Source: Planctomycetota bacterium | Lineage (GTDB): Bacteria > Planctomycetota > Phycisphaerae > WQYP01 | Direction of reading: 5' to 3' | Assembly (NCBI GenBank): GCA_021809365.1 | Contig: JAKBAC010000006.1 | Coordinates: 1 to 48,872 of the forward strand | Length of the DNA stretch: 48,872 nucleotides | Shown: one piece after another, positions 1 through 11,178 of the stretch | Numbering within the stretch: the first letter of the stretch is position 1 | Layout: every line of letters starts with the position of its first letter | Program-made: the position numbers and the translations under genes | The notes under the pieces: model-generated | What the model was told of the DNA's origin: nothing | Seen by the model: the letters and a program-made list of their open reading frames with translations, nothing else | Databases searched by the model: none

Positions 1-1113
<1,113 letters not shown>

Positions 1114-1133
<20 letters not shown>

Positions 1134-2538
1134 CACACACCTCGCCGCCGGATTGGCATAGTTCGATTCGTATAGGCATCTGACCAAGCGCATGCGTGGA
1201 GCAGCTCAGGCACGGATCAAAGCATCGGATCACGGCCTCCACGCGATTGAGCATTCCTTCCTTGAGTTTCTTGCCGTCCACAAATCTTTCAGCAACCTGC
1301 CGCACTCCCCGATTCATTGCCAGATTGTTGTGGCCAGTGGCAATGATCAGATTGGCCCAGCGAATAAGTCCATTTTCATCAATCTTGTAATGATGAATCA
1401 GTGTGCCGCGTGGAGCCTCGGAAATACCCACTCCCTCCAGGCGGTTGGGCCTGGCTCTGGAGCGTACATGTTTATCAAGTATTCCCGGATATTCCAGCAG
1501 CCGCTGGATCATTTCAATTCCGTACATGATCTCGATAAGCCTGGCCCAGTGGTAGTGGAAGCTGCTTTGCGGCGCTCTGCCCAGGCGGGAACGGAATATC
1601 CCCAACTCTCGGTCCGCCCGTACCGTACCACAGCGCTCGGCCACGATCAGGCGTGCCAGCGGTCCGACACGGTAAATTCCCTCGGGATAGCCGCGGGCTT
1701 TGAAATAGGGGAACTTGAGGTACGAATAATTTTCCACTGCTTCTCCGATGATGGAGCCATAGTGATGGCTATCGGTGAGTTCAGCCACAGGAGACGCATT
1801 TTCATCAACAAATCTCAGCGTGCCGTCATAGTGTTCGATCAGCCCGTCCGGCCCGCTTAGCCCGGCGAAAAGCGTGGGGAAATTGGCGAACGCATCAACC
1901 TCGGCCGGGTAGTGATCCTGCACCGTGTGGAAAAACTCCAGCGCGCGTTGAGCCCGGTCCAGAGCCGCGGGAATTTCCTTGAGAATCAAATCCCGCTTTT
2001 CCTCCGTCAGCGGCGCATTGACGCCGCCGGGCACCACCCAGGCCGGGTGAATCTTTTTTCCGCCCAGTTGCGCGATAATCTCCTGGCCGAACTTACGCAA
2101 CAGGATGCCGTCACGGGCGAACTCCGGATGATCCTGAATCAAGCCGAAAATATTCCGGCGTTTGGGATCTCCGTCCATGCCAAAAAGCAGGTCCGGACTG
2201 GAAAGATGAAAAAACGAGAGCGCATGGCTTTGCACCAGCTGCGCGAGGTTCATGATGCGCCGCAGTTTGTCGGCGGTGGGAGGAATGGCGACAGCGAGCA
2301 TATCATCGCACGCTTTGGCGGCGGCCATCAGGTGGCTGACCGGGCAGATGCCGCAGATTCTGGCCATGATGCTGGGCATTTCCGTCAGGGGCCGGCCTTC
2401 CACGAATTTTTCAAAACCGCGGAATTGCGTAACGTGAAATTGGGCGTCGCTGACCTTTCCGGCGTCGTCCAGTTGAATGGTAATCTTGGCATGTCCTTCA
2501 ATGCGGGTCACACCGTCAATGGTAATGGTCTGAGTCAT
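1114..2538 (-). CDS. hoxH: [NiFe] hydrogenase large subunit HoxH
   Basis: 474 residues. This is the catalytic subunit of the NAD-linked bidirectional hydrogenase; it holds the NiFe(CN)2CO centre in the cytoplasm. The N-terminal ligand motif is [12 protein letters not shown] with C62 and C65. The C-terminal motif is DPCLSCSTH with C443, C446 and H449. The 25 residues after that histidine form the peptide removed on maturation, which matches the neighbouring HoxW endopeptidase. The start follows hoxY by 43 bp, the only sizeable gap among the hox genes. All four nickel cysteines are present, so the site looks functional. Group 3d is inferred from the whole HoxEFUYH set, not from this protein alone. 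Confidence 0.95.
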
Positions 2539-2581
2539 GATTCAATCCTCTTTATGGTTCGTCCGAGATTCATGGGACACC

Positions 2582-3148
2582 TTATTTGCCAAACCGGGAC
2601 ACCGTGGCCGGGACGGGCGTGCGGCCCGCCAGAAACTCGGTAAGCACATACCAGATCGCGTCGGCCGGCGGCGGGCATCCGGGCAGATACAGATCAACTT
2701 TGATCACCTCATGCAACGGCGTGGCATGAGGACGCAACGGAGGCACGACGACCACCGGCAAAGCGGCTTTTCGCATCTCCGGGGTTGGAGGCTCCTGCGC
2801 GTTTTCAACATAAGCCCGGGCAAACAAATCTTCCCGGTCCCAATAGTTACGCATGGCCTGCACATTGCCCGTCACAGCGCAATCACCAAGGGCTATGACA
2901 ACTTTGCTCCGTGCGCGAATGATCTGAGCCTTATGCAGATCCTCTTCGCTGCTGACGGCACCTTCCACGAGCGTTACATCAACGCTTTGTGGAAACTCCT
3001 TGGGGTCCACAACCGGTGAATGCACGACATCCACCAGACTTGCCAGTTGGATCAGCCGTTCATCAAGGTCCATCAGGCTCATGTGGCAACCCGAACATCC
3101 GTCAAGCCACACGGTGGCCACAGTTGGTTTTTGGGTTTTAGTGGTCAT
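2582..3148 (-). CDS. hoxY: [NiFe] hydrogenase small subunit HoxY
   Basis: 188 residues. The small subunit carries the proximal [4Fe-4S] cluster that passes electrons between the NiFe site and the diaphorase part. Cluster ligands are visible in LDGCSGCHMSL near residue 17, in GDCAVTG and in the C-terminal LPGCPPPADAIWYVL. The protein is short and has no twin-arginine signal, which fits a soluble cytoplasmic group 3 enzyme rather than a membrane uptake hydrogenase. The gene overlaps hoxU by 4 bp. There are no signs of damage. Confidence 0.94.
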   Translation of the reverse strand: MTTKTQKPTVATVWLDGCSGCHMSLMDLDERLIQLASLVDVVHSPVVDPKEFPQSVDVTLVEGAVSSEEDLHKAQIIRARSKVVIALGDCAVTGNVQAMRNYWDREDLFARAYVENAQEPPTPEMRKAALPVVVVPPLRPHATPLHEVIKVDLYLPGCPPPADAIWYVLTEFLAGRTPVPATVSRFGK

Positions 3149-3876
3149 GAATTGGTCTCCCGCATAAGAGTGAGGTAAGGAAGAAATTCGGTCTTTTTAA
3201 TCATTTCACCGACCGCCACAGTACGCCGCGTCAATGCGCCGGTCGGGCATACATTCACGCATTTACCGCAGCCGGTGCAGGTTTCACTGTCGCCCCATGG
3301 CTGATCCAGATCGTGGATAATCGCGGCCATCACGCCGCGGCCCTTGACATCCTTGGTGTGGGCACCTTCAATTTCACCGCACACGCGCACGCATCGGGTG
3401 CAAAGAATGCAACGGTTCTGATCCATCCGCATGTAGTCATGCGAATTGTCCACTTCCAGATGTGGAAAGCGGTAGTGAAATCGCACATGATCGATTCCCA
3501 GCTTCACCGCCATATTTTGCAGTTCACAGTGCCCATTGCTGACGCACACCGCGCAAACGTGATTGCGCTCGGCAAAAAGCAATTCCACAATCATCCGGCG
3601 GTATTCCTGGAGTCGCGGAGAATTGGTTGTGATGGTCATGCCCTCCTGACAGGCTGTGGCACAGGCCGCATGCAGTTTCGGAGAGCCGGCGATTTCCACC
3701 ATGCACAACCGACATCCGCCCCAGACACTCAAACCATCCAACTGGCAGAGCGTGGGAATGTCGATGGCGTTTTCCCGCGCTACTTGCAGTACGGTTTCAC
3801 CGGCGCGGCAGCTTATATCCTTGCCGTCGATATGCAGGGTAATAGATTCGGCTGTTGTTGCTACGCGAGAGATCAT
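3145..3876 (-). CDS. hoxU: Hydrogenase diaphorase Fe-S subunit HoxU
   Basis: 243 residues, related to the N-terminal part of complex I subunit NuoG. Residues 10-85 form a plant-type [2Fe-2S] ferredoxin domain with cysteines in [12 protein letters not shown]. Next is the His-Cys region around [13 protein letters not shown]. Then come ferredoxin-like [4Fe-4S] ligands in [13 protein letters not shown] and [16 protein letters not shown]. It wires HoxF to HoxY. It lacks the large molybdopterin-like domain of NuoG, as expected for HoxU. The start overlaps the hoxF end by 4 bp and the stop overlaps the hoxY start by 4 bp, typical of translational coupling in a fixed-ratio complex. Confidence 0.94.
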   Translation of the reverse strand: MISRVATTAESITLHIDGKDISCRAGETVLQVARENAIDIPTLCQLDGLSVWGGCRLCMVEIAGSPKLHAACATACQEGMTITTNSPRLQEYRRMIVELLFAERNHVCAVCVSNGHCELQNMAVKLGIDHVRFHYRFPHLEVDNSHDYMRMDQNRCILCTRCVRVCGEIEGAHTKDVKGRGVMAAIIHDLDQPWGDSETCTGCGKCVNVCPTGALTRRTVAVGEMIKKTEFLPYLTLMRETNS

Positions 3877-5531
3877 GGGTGTACCTCCAATTCAATGTGT
3901 TGCGGCTTCGCATCGCGCTTGCCGGCCGCGCGGGCGGTCTGGGCCTGTTGAATCAGGTCCAGATATTCGTTTTCAAAATAACGCAGGGTGCTGAGCACTG
4001 GATTGGGTGCCGACTGCCCCAACCCGCACAGGCTGGTCTGCTTGACCATATCACAGAGCGTCTTGAGCATTTGCAGGTCTTCCGATGTGCCCTGCCTTTT
4101 GCAGATGCGATCCAGCAGTTCGTGCATTTCATAAGTGCCAACGCGGCACGGCACGCACTTTCCACAGCTTTCCGTCATGCAGAATTCCATAAAGAACCGT
4201 GCGACATCCACCATGTTGCTGGTTTCATCCATGACGATCATGCCGCCGGACCCCATAATGGACCCGGCCTTCACCAGCGATTCATAATCGACGGTAATGT
4301 CAAGCAGTTCCTTTGGCAGGCATCCGCCGGATGGCCCGCCGGTCTGCGCCGCTTTGAAAGCCTTGCCATCCGGAATTCCCCCGGCGATGTCATAAATAAT
4401 TTCCCGCAGGGGCATTCCCATGGGGACTTCAATGAGTCCGGTGTTTTTGATTTTTCCGGTCAGGGCAAACACTTTTGTGCCCTTGCTCTTTTCCGTTCCA
4501 ATGGTGGAAAACCAGGCGGCACCGCGATTGATAATGGGCGCGATATTGGCGTAAGTTTCCACATTGTTAATCAGTGTCGGGCATCCGAAAAGACCGGAAT
4601 TCGCCGGATATGGGGGCCGCGGCCGCGGCACACCGCGTTTGCCTTCCACGCTGGCGATGAGTGCCGTTTCCTCACCGCAGACAAATGCGCCCGCACCGAG
4701 TCGCAGTTCAAGGTTGAAGTTGAAGTTGGTGCCGAAGATATTAGGCCCCAGCAATTCGTGGCGGCGGGCCATGTTGATGGCCTTATTCAGACGTTTCACC
4801 GCCAGCGGGTATTCCGCACGCACATAAATCACGCCATGTTGGGCTCCAACCGCGTAGGCCGCTATCGCCATGCCCTCCAGCACACGGTATGGATCGCCTT
4901 CCATCACACTGCGATCCATAAACGCGCCAGGATCACCCTCATCACCATTGCAGATTACATATTTCTCGCGGCCACCGGCCTTGGCCACCATCGACCACTT
5001 CAATCCGGTTGGAAAGCCCGCTCCGCCCCGCCCCCGCAGGCCGGAATTTGAAATTTCCTGTATCACCTGTTGCGGCGTCATGGTGGTCAACACTTTCAAC
5101 AGTGCCTGATAGGCTCCGTAAGCCAGACAGTCCACCAGACTTTCCGGATCGACGCGTCCCGAATTTTCCCGCACCACGAGTTTCTGGCGTGTGAAAAACG
5201 GCTGATTGGTATCGCACAGCAATTCTTTGACCGGTTTAGCCGAAATGCTTTCCACAATGACCCCGGCATGTTCCGGCTTGGCGAATTGGTACATGACATC
5301 ATCAACCCGGACCAGCGGCCCGTTGCAGCACAGTCCCATGCAGCCGGTGCCTTTCACGCAAACCTTATCCTGCTGGCCGCGCCGCTTTACTTCGTCGTTG
5401 ATGTTTTTAAGCAGCACATCGCTTTGCGAGCTGACACATCCGGATTCAGTGCATACGTGAATCCGATGCTCGTAGTGATCGAGATCACTGCGGGTTTTCT
5501 CCGCCATTGCTAATAATTCTTCAGGTTTCAT
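3873..5531 (-). CDS. hoxF: Hydrogenase diaphorase NAD-binding subunit HoxF
   Basis: 552 residues. HoxF binds FMN and NAD(H) and exchanges electrons with the Fe-S chain. The N-terminal thioredoxin-like [2Fe-2S] domain has C27, C32, C64 and C68. It is followed by the NuoF-like core: the glycine-rich [16 protein letters not shown] (about 164-179) for [19 protein letters not shown] further on, and the [4Fe-4S] ligands in [12 protein letters not shown] with a later cysteine in SLCGLGQ. The protein stops soon after this domain and lacks an extra ferredoxin tail. It overlaps hoxE and hoxU by 4 bp on either side. NuoF of complex I is the close alternative, but the flanking hoxYH genes settle it. Confidence 0.94.
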   Translation of the reverse strand: MKPEELLAMAEKTRSDLDHYEHRIHVCTESGCVSSQSDVLLKNINDEVKRRGQQDKVCVKGTGCMGLCCNGPLVRVDDVMYQFAKPEHAGVIVESISAKPVKELLCDTNQPFFTRQKLVVRENSGRVDPESLVDCLAYGAYQALLKVLTTMTPQQVIQEISNSGLRGRGGAGFPTGLKWSMVAKAGGREKYVICNGDEGDPGAFMDRSVMEGDPYRVLEGMAIAAYAVGAQHGVIYVRAEYPLAVKRLNKAINMARRHELLGPNIFGTNFNFNLELRLGAGAFVCGEETALIASVEGKRGVPRPRPPYPANSGLFGCPTLINNVETYANIAPIINRGAAWFSTIGTEKSKGTKVFALTGKIKNTGLIEVPMGMPLREIIYDIAGGIPDGKAFKAAQTGGPSGGCLPKELLDITVDYESLVKAGSIMGSGGMIVMDETSNMVDVARFFMEFCMTESCGKCVPCRVGTYEMHELLDRICKRQGTSEDLQMLKTLCDMVKQTSLCGLGQSAPNPVLSTLRYFENEYLDLIQQAQTARAAGKRDAKPQHIELEVHP

Positions 5532-6040
5532 ACGGCTTGTTTCCTTTCCATTTTGGCTTCAATGGTTTCAATAAGGTGCTTACTGGTGGACTTGGCAAGC
5601 ACCTGCCCGTCAACCACCGCCACCGGTGCCAATCCGCACGCGCCGATGCACCGCGCCACCAGCATCGACAGTTGACCATTTTTGGTGGTTTGTCCTTCTT
5701 TCACGCCGTAGCGCTGTCCCACATCGTCCAGCAACTTCCGCGAGCCTTTGATGTAGCACGCTGTTCCCAGGCATACCACGCAGGTGTGCTTCCCCTGTGG
5801 CTTGAGCGTGAAAAAATGGTAAAACGTCGCCACGCCATACACTTGCGACAGCGGGACAGAAAGGGCGGCGGCCACCCATTTCATGGCGGCAATGTCCAGA
5901 AACCCAAACGCCTGTTGCACACTGTGCAGACTTTCAATGAGCGCCTGCGGCTGAAAGTCGTTGCGTCGCATGGTGGTTTCCACAATTTTCCAGCGCTTAT
6001 CCTGCGTCGGGGGCTGGGGAATGGAAGTTCCTCTGAGCAT
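5528..6040 (-). CDS. hoxE: Hydrogenase diaphorase subunit HoxE
   Basis: 170 residues from the chosen start. HoxE is a NuoE-like [2Fe-2S] protein of the thioredoxin fold. Ligands are C90 and C95 in [10 protein letters not shown] and C131 and C135 in [11 protein letters not shown]. Residues 35-80 form the usual helical N-terminal part with [10 protein letters not shown]. The ATG at 6040 is preferred because it gives a normal NuoE-like N terminus 29 bp after hypE; an in-frame start at 6148 would extend into hypE. Presence of HoxE marks the five-subunit, cyanobacterial-type Hox enzyme rather than the four-subunit soluble hydrogenase, and in that type ferredoxin or flavodoxin has been proposed as a partner besides NAD(H). 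Confidence 0.92.
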   Translation of the reverse strand: MLRGTSIPQPPTQDKRWKIVETTMRRNDFQPQALIESLHSVQQAFGFLDIAAMKWVAAALSVPLSQVYGVATFYHFFTLKPQGKHTCVVCLGTACYIKGSRKLLDDVGQRYGVKEGQTTKNGQLSMLVARCIGACGLAPVAVVDGQVLAKSTSKHLIETIEAKMERKQAV

Positions 6041-6069
6041 AAAATGTTCTCCTGTGTCATCCGCGGTAA

Positions 6070-7125
6070 TCAACAAATTCGCGGCAATTGTTCTCCATAG
6101 GGTTTTTGCAGCACACGCCAGCCACCGATGGACGTATGCAGCGTGCATACACCGTCTTTTTCCGGCGCAACGGCACCTATAATCCGGGCCTCGCGCCCCA
6201 GCGGATGCGCCTGCATCGCGGCCAGTGCCGCCGAGGCCTGTTCAGCGCGTACCACAACCAGCACCTTTCCTTCATTGGCGATATCCAGGGGATCCAGCCC
6301 CAGCATTTCCGCGGCGTGTCTGGCTTCAGGCCGGACCGGAATGGCTGTTTCCTCAAGGTTAATCCGCCAGCCGGTTCGCGCCGCCAGATCAGCGGTAAGG
6401 CCGGCCAGTCCGCCGCGCGTTGGATCGCGCATGAATACGACGTCGGGCACGGCCAGACGCAGTTGTTCAATGAGTCCGTTGAGCGGGGCGACATCACTGT
6501 GTAACACGCTTTTGACTTCAGGCATTTCGCGGGCCAGCATGACCGCCAGGCCATGTTCACCAATCGGGCCGTTGATCATCAGCACATTACCGGGCTTCAG
6601 GTGATCGGGGTGCGGCAGTGGATCACCAACCAATTCGCCAATGCCGGCGGTGGTCAGGTACATCCCATCCGCCTGTCCGTGTCCCACCACTTTTGTATCG
6701 CCTGTGATAATCCGGACACCGGCCTCACACGCGGTCGCGGCAATGGAATCCAATACCCGCGCCAAGACAGTCCGTTCCAGCCCTTCCGCCAAAATCATCG
6801 ACAACGCCAGCGCCCGGGGATGCGCCCCGCAAACCGCCAGATCATTGACGGTGCCGCTGACCGCTAGACGGCCGATATCACCGCCCGGGAAAAACAGCGG
6901 CTGAACCACATAGCTGTCAATGGTCAGCGCCATCTTACTTCCGGGTATCACACCCGAATCCAGCAACTGCGATAAGGCTGGATTGCCCAGCCGCGGCATA
7001 ACAAGTTGATTCAGCAGCACATCGGTCAATTGGCCGCCGCCGCCATGGGCCAGCGCCACATGGGTGAACCGCCCCGCGACATTATTGGGTTTGGTTGGCA
7101 TTTCACTGATGCTACGCCGTGTCAT
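6070..7125 (-). CDS. hypE: Hydrogenase maturation protein HypE
   Basis: 351 residues. HypE dehydrates the carbamoyl group that HypF places on its C-terminal cysteine, giving the thiocyanate that supplies the cyanide ligands of the iron. The protein ends exactly in PRIC, the invariant tail with the modified cysteine (C351). Near the N terminus it has AHGGGGQLTDVL, and the PurM-like ATP-binding body continues with GDTKVVGHGQADG and FMRDPTRGGLAG. The ATG at 7125 overlaps the hypD stop by 4 bp. A start at the internal ATG (MPTKPN) is also possible. Length and tail are normal. Confidence 0.94.
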   Translation of the reverse strand: MTRRSISEMPTKPNNVAGRFTHVALAHGGGGQLTDVLLNQLVMPRLGNPALSQLLDSGVIPGSKMALTIDSYVVQPLFFPGGDIGRLAVSGTVNDLAVCGAHPRALALSMILAEGLERTVLARVLDSIAATACEAGVRIITGDTKVVGHGQADGMYLTTAGIGELVGDPLPHPDHLKPGNVLMINGPIGEHGLAVMLAREMPEVKSVLHSDVAPLNGLIEQLRLAVPDVVFMRDPTRGGLAGLTADLAARTGWRINLEETAIPVRPEARHAAEMLGLDPLDIANEGKVLVVVRAEQASAALAAMQAHPLGREARIIGAVAPEKDGVCTLHTSIGGWRVLQKPYGEQLPRIC

Positions 7126-8261
7126 GATGTTGCCTCCAGAAGATATTCTTCCGCCGGTGCCCCAGCCGCGTTGATATGTCGCATTGCGCCATACTTGAAC
7201 CAGGCCGAGCAGGTGCCCTCGGCACTAACCATACACGGGCCGATGGGGGACACCGGTGTGCAGGCGCGCCCGAACAGCCGACATTCTGTGGGCACTGCAG
7301 CGCCGCTGATGACCTTGCCGCAAAGACAGCCGGCTGGCTCGCGTTCAATGGCTTCTTTAAGATCGAACCTCCGGGCGGCGTTGAAGCGTTCATACTCGGG
7401 TCGGAGCACAAGGCCGCTGTCCGGTATGATTCCCATTCCGCGCCAACGGGCATCGCCGGGCTGGAAAATCTGATCCAGCAATGCCAAGGCCCAGCGATTT
7501 CCGGATGGATGTACCGCCTCAGGATATTGGTTGACCAGAGCCACCTGATGGTGTTGGACTTGTTCGGTCAGGCATACCAATGCGGAAATAATCTGGACCG
7601 GTTCAAATCCTCCGATCACACAGGCCATACCGAAGTTATTCACAATTTCCTTGTAAACATCTGAACCGATAATCACCGACACGTGGCCGGGGCAGAGAAA
7701 CCCTTTAATCTTGGGAGCGGTGGTATCCGTCAATAATGCCCGCATAGCCGGAATAATGCGTTTGTGACTGGCCAGGACGCTGAAGTTCTTGAGGCCCAGC
7801 CGATGGGCTTCACAGATTGCCGCCGCGGTTGCCGGCGCTGTGGTTTCAAACCCGACCGCCGCGAATACAACCTGCCGGTCCGCTTCTCGGTGGGCCAGTT
7901 TCACCGCATCCATGCTGCTGTATACAACTTCAATACGGCTGCCGCGCATGCGCGCGGCTTCCAGATTGCCCTGCCTGCCCGGTACGCGCAACATGTCGCC
8001 ATACGTGCATAGTGTTACATCACTCCGCGATCCCAGCTCAATGAGCCGGTCGATATCCGATTGTGCCGTGACACATACCGGACAGCCCGGACCGCTGATC
8101 AGTCGCACATTAGGAGGCAGCACGCTGGCCAGCCCGCAGCGAAACGCGCTGGTGGTGTGCGTGCCGCACACTTCCATAAACGCGACGGGATAGTCGATGG
8201 CGCGGGCGGCCGCGTGCAGACGCTTGAGCAATGCACGGGTGATTTCAGGTGATGTACTCAT
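7122..8261 (-). CDS. hypD: Hydrogenase maturation protein HypD
   Basis: 379 residues. HypD is the Fe-S scaffold that, with HypC, assembles the Fe(CN)2CO unit. Seen motifs are MEVCGTHTTSAFRCGL, LISGPGCPVCVT and, near the C terminus, the cysteine-rich stretch with CGKVISGAAVPTECRLFG and GTCSAWFKYG that binds the [4Fe-4S] cluster. Length matches the family. The start overlaps the hypC stop by 4 bp and the stop overlaps hypE by 4 bp, so hypC, hypD and hypE are translationally coupled in the usual order. Confidence 0.95.
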   Translation of the reverse strand: MSTSPEITRALLKRLHAAARAIDYPVAFMEVCGTHTTSAFRCGLASVLPPNVRLISGPGCPVCVTAQSDIDRLIELGSRSDVTLCTYGDMLRVPGRQGNLEAARMRGSRIEVVYSSMDAVKLAHREADRQVVFAAVGFETTAPATAAAICEAHRLGLKNFSVLASHKRIIPAMRALLTDTTAPKIKGFLCPGHVSVIIGSDVYKEIVNNFGMACVIGGFEPVQIISALVCLTEQVQHHQVALVNQYPEAVHPSGNRWALALLDQIFQPGDARWRGMGIIPDSGLVLRPEYERFNAARRFDLKEAIEREPAGCLCGKVISGAAVPTECRLFGRACTPVSPIGPCMVSAEGTCSAWFKYGAMRHINAAGAPAEEYLLEATS

Positions 8262-8551
8262 GATCCGCCTCCAATTTCATCGGCTGTACAAGCCGCGGGT
8301 GTATTCCTGGCGAGGTGCTCTTTATCCGCGGCATCGGTGGCGCGTTCAACATCCTCAATAAGCGCCCAGGTTTCCCGGGCCTGCCGCGGATTCAACCGTT
8401 CGATTGAAAAACCGGCATGAATTAATATCCAATCGCCCGGCTGGGCCTCGGGAGTCATCATGGTATTCACGGGCAGGCGGTTGCCATGCAAATCCGCAAT
8501 TCCCTGTTGACCGTCCTGCTGAACAAGTTTTGCCGGTACAGCTAAACACAT
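8258..8551 (-). CDS. hypC: Hydrogenase maturation chaperone HypC
   Basis: 97 residues, an OB-fold-like chaperone that carries the iron precursor and binds the large subunit. The ATG at 8551 is chosen because it gives MCLAVPAKLV, placing the essential cysteine at position 2; a GTG three codons upstream would bury this cysteine and is therefore unlikely. The core includes GDWILIHAGFSIERLNP. The C-terminal 20 residues or so after DAADKEHLAR exceed the minimal family length and look disordered. The start lies 10 bp inside the hypF end, so the ribosome binding site is within hypF. Confidence 0.93.
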   Translation of the reverse strand: MCLAVPAKLVQQDGQQGIADLHGNRLPVNTMMTPEAQPGDWILIHAGFSIERLNPRQARETWALIEDVERATDAADKEHLARNTPAACTADEIGGGS

Positions 8552-10929
8552 GGCACACACTCCATTTCATTTTTCCGCCGGTGCGTTGACGATGTTTTCC
8601 AGCGCGCCGCCGCCACCAGCGCCTGTCCCAACGCCAGTCCCCCGTCGTTGGGTGGAACCAAATGGTGTCGCAGCACAACGAGTCCGCGACGTTCCAGTCG
8701 CTCGGTAAGATCATTGACGAAAATTTCATTGGCACATACACCGCCGGATAGTGCAACGGTATTGAGTTTTTGCTCGGTCGCGGCCTGGCGGCCAATAACA
8801 TCTTCCCATGCCGCGGCGAACTGGCTGTGAAATACCGCCGCCAATACTTGCGCGGAAACATTCTTTTCTCTTTGCGCAACCAGGTGAGCAAATAAGGGCC
8901 GCAGGTCCAATCGGTCCACGTCATTGTCCGCGCGGATAATGTCCCACAGCGGCGCGGTGTTTTCTGGTACCTGCGCCAGGCCGGCCGCGGTTTCCAACGC
9001 AATGGGCGCTTCCGCTTCATAGCGGTTATGGAGGCAAAGCCCCAACAGCACGGCCACGCCGTCAAACATCCGCCCCGCGCTGCTGGACGTTACACATTGA
9101 ATTCCTCGCCGCAGCATCAGGGCCAGTATTTGTCGTTCGGTTGAATCCGGAACAAGCCTCGCCGCGGCGGGATGGCGGTCAAAGTCAGGGCCGAAAGTCT
9201 GAAAGAGTATGGCCAAAGCGCAGCGGCGGATGTCCTGGGCCGCCACGTCGCCGCCAGGTAACAATATGGGATTCAGGGAAGCCAGCCTCTGACAATTCTC
9301 GGCCGATGCGCGGAAGAGTTCACACCCCCAGCCGGTGCCATCCACGCCCAATCCCGTTCCATCACAAATCAGCGCTAACACCGGGCCTTGTACGCCATGC
9401 TCGGCCAGTACCGCCGCCGCATGGGCATGATGATGCTGCACGGGAATCAGTTGGGCGTTCCAGCGCCGCGCTAATTGCGCGGCATACTGGGCGCTGATAT
9501 ACAGGGGATGCAAATCATGTGCGATAAACTCCGGTTTGGCTTTATACAGGCGGCACATATCGTCAATGGTCTTCATGAAATTGGTGCGCGCCAGATTATT
9601 ATTCAAATCGCCCAGATGCTGACTTAACACCACTTGTGAATCCAGCACCAGCGCGACCGTGTTCTTCAATTCACCGCCCAGGCATAACCCGGTCCGCTTC
9701 CCGTGATTGGGAATGCTGATGGCCGTGGGCACAAAGCCTCGCGATCGGCGGATGGCGACCGGCGGTTGTGTCGGCCCCATGTCCAGCACCACCGAGTCAT
9801 CCACGCAACGCGCGATCGGGCGATCATGCCATAAAAAGCCGTCACATAAACCGCCGAGCCTTTCCATGGCCTCTTCATTCGAAATTGCCAATGGTTCATC
9901 CGTGATATTGCCGCTGGTCATAATCAGGGCCGGCACGGCTTGATCCAGATGGGCGAAGAGCAGATGGTGCAGCGGCGTATAGGGAAGCATGACCCCCAGT
10001 CGGCAATTCCCTTCCGCGACCTGCGCCGCCACGGGCGCATCGGTTTGACGCATCCCCAGAGCAATCGGCGCTGCCGGAGATTGCATAGCTGTTTCCGCCG
10101 CCCCGCTCAATTTGATGAATCGCCGGGCCTCAAAAACAGAACGGCACATGATGGCCAAAGGCTTGGCATCACGTTGCTTGAGTTGCCGCAGGCGCTGTAC
10201 CACGGTTGAATCATCCGCCCGCGCCGCCAGATGGAATCCACCGATTCCCTTGATTGCAAGAATCTTTCCGTCACGCAACATCGCCGCGGCCCGGTCAATC
10301 GGGTCTCCCGCAACCACCTGTCCATCCCTATCCACCAATGTTACTTTGGGCCCGCAATCGTGGCAGGCAATGGGTTGGGCATGAAATCGCCGATCCGCCG
10401 GACGTTCATACTCATCTCCGCACGCTGCGCACATCGGGAATTCCGCCATGGTCGTCGCCGGCCGGTCATAGGGAATATCCAGAATAATGCTGTAGCGCGG
10501 CCCGCAGTTTGTGCAGGTAATAAGGGCGTGGTTCCACCGCCGATTGGCCGGATCAAATAATTCCATCCGGCAGTCCGCGCACAGCGCGGTATCCGGCGTG
10601 ATTGCGGCATTCGGATTTCCGGAGGCATCGCTGTGTGCTATTTCAAATCCGCTCTCCGCTGAAATGGTTGCAATGGTTTCATGTGTCATATCGCGAATAT
10701 GCGCCAACGGAGGCAACTGGCGTTTTAACTCCGCCGCAAAATGGATCAGGTTGTCCGGTGTCCCTTGCGCTTCGATAATCACGCCGTCGCAAGTGTTGCC
10801 GACAAAGCCGGTGAGATTGCGGGTGTGAGCCAGGCGATAAACATAAGGGCGGAATCCCACGCCCTGAACCTGTCCGCGGACGATCCACCGGCGGCGTTGA
10901 GCCATTGAGTTGTTCAATAGCGCGTTCAT
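8542..10929 (-). CDS. hypF: Carbamoyltransferase HypF
   Basis: About 795 residues. HypF uses carbamoyl phosphate and ATP to carbamoylate the HypE C-terminal cysteine. Domains in order are an acylphosphatase domain (VRGQVQGVGFRPYVYRLA), two zinc-finger pairs (CADCRMELFD, CTNCGPRYS, CAACGDEYERP, CHDCGPKVTL), a YrdC-like domain and a Kae1-like C-terminal domain with HHHAHAAAVLAEHG. The ATG at 10929 is chosen for its GAGGTG site six bases upstream. Longer in-frame starts reach 11019 and would add up to 30 residues that do not look like the family. It is the first gene of the operon; hypA and hypB are not nearby. Confidence 0.92.
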   Translation of the reverse strand: MNALLNNSMAQRRRWIVRGQVQGVGFRPYVYRLAHTRNLTGFVGNTCDGVIIEAQGTPDNLIHFAAELKRQLPPLAHIRDMTHETIATISAESGFEIAHSDASGNPNAAITPDTALCADCRMELFDPANRRWNHALITCTNCGPRYSIILDIPYDRPATTMAEFPMCAACGDEYERPADRRFHAQPIACHDCGPKVTLVDRDGQVVAGDPIDRAAAMLRDGKILAIKGIGGFHLAARADDSTVVQRLRQLKQRDAKPLAIMCRSVFEARRFIKLSGAAETAMQSPAAPIALGMRQTDAPVAAQVAEGNCRLGVMLPYTPLHHLLFAHLDQAVPALIMTSGNITDEPLAISNEEAMERLGGLCDGFLWHDRPIARCVDDSVVLDMGPTQPPVAIRRSRGFVPTAISIPNHGKRTGLCLGGELKNTVALVLDSQVVLSQHLGDLNNNLARTNFMKTIDDMCRLYKAKPEFIAHDLHPLYISAQYAAQLARRWNAQLIPVQHHHAHAAAVLAEHGVQGPVLALICDGTGLGVDGTGWGCELFRASAENCQRLASLNPILLPGGDVAAQDIRRCALAILFQTFGPDFDRHPAAARLVPDSTERQILALMLRRGIQCVTSSSAGRMFDGVAVLLGLCLHNRYEAEAPIALETAAGLAQVPENTAPLWDIIRADNDVDRLDLRPLFAHLVAQREKNVSAQVLAAVFHSQFAAAWEDVIGRQAATEQKLNTVALSGGVCANEIFVNDLTERLERRGLVVLRHHLVPPNDGGLALGQALVAAARWKTSSTHRRKNEMECVPCV

Positions 10930-11034
10930 CACGTTCACCTCGCGGGGCGGCGGGGCCATTTGCGAGTCGTACACATGGACGACCTTCCGCAGCCGCCTGC
11001 CACCCAGCACGGATTCCATGCTACAATAACGACG

Positions 11035-11060
11035 CGATGAAATTCATCGGGACAATCCCG
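11035..11060. promoter_or_regulatory. Two adjacent inverted repeats upstream of the hydrogenase operon
   Basis: A perfect 15 bp palindrome with a one-base centre (arms CGATGAA and TTCATCG, 11035-11049) is followed at once by a 13 bp hairpin (arms CGGGA and TCCCG, 11048-11060). They lie about 105-130 bp before the hypF start, where a promoter or operator for the operon would be expected. No confident -35/-10 pair was found on the minus strand. An operator role is inference only. Confidence 0.3.
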
Positions 11061-11150
11061 CTAAAGAACCTAGGAAGTTTAACCCGTCCGCAAGTCGGTG
11101 AAACTCTTACGCCACCGCATAGGACGGAACCGGAGATCACCATGGCCTGA
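11037..11150 (+). CDS. Possible 37-codon small ORF in the hypF upstream gap
   Basis: An ATG at 11037 opens 37 codons ending at a TGA at 11148-11150; the product begins MKFIGTIPLKNLG. A TACAAT box lies at about 11021-11026, too close for a normal leader, so translation would be leaderless. No Shine-Dalgarno site, signal sequence or family is recognised. The stretch is short enough to be open by chance, and it overlaps the palindromes listed separately. It is recorded because the gap otherwise has no explanation. Confidence 0.15.
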   Translation: MKFIGTIPLKNLGSLTRPQVGETLTPPHRTEPEITMA

Positions 11151-11178
11151 TCGTATTGGTTGCGCCGATGCGATGGCC

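Noticed and set aside
3855..5051. Long plus-strand frame opposite hoxF
   Set aside because: It is the antisense frame of hoxF, which has full motif support; high His/Ala/Gly composition is typical of such shadows.
2582..6040. hoxY/U/F/E considered as part of complex I (nuo)
   Set aside because: hoxY and hoxH with nickel ligands, and hyp genes in the same operon, identify a hydrogenase.
11060..11150. Cobalamin riboswitch-like words (GGTGAAACTC, CCGGAGATCACC)
   Set aside because: The GCCACUG and GGGAAGG parts and the multi-stem core are missing, and no gene follows on the plus strand.
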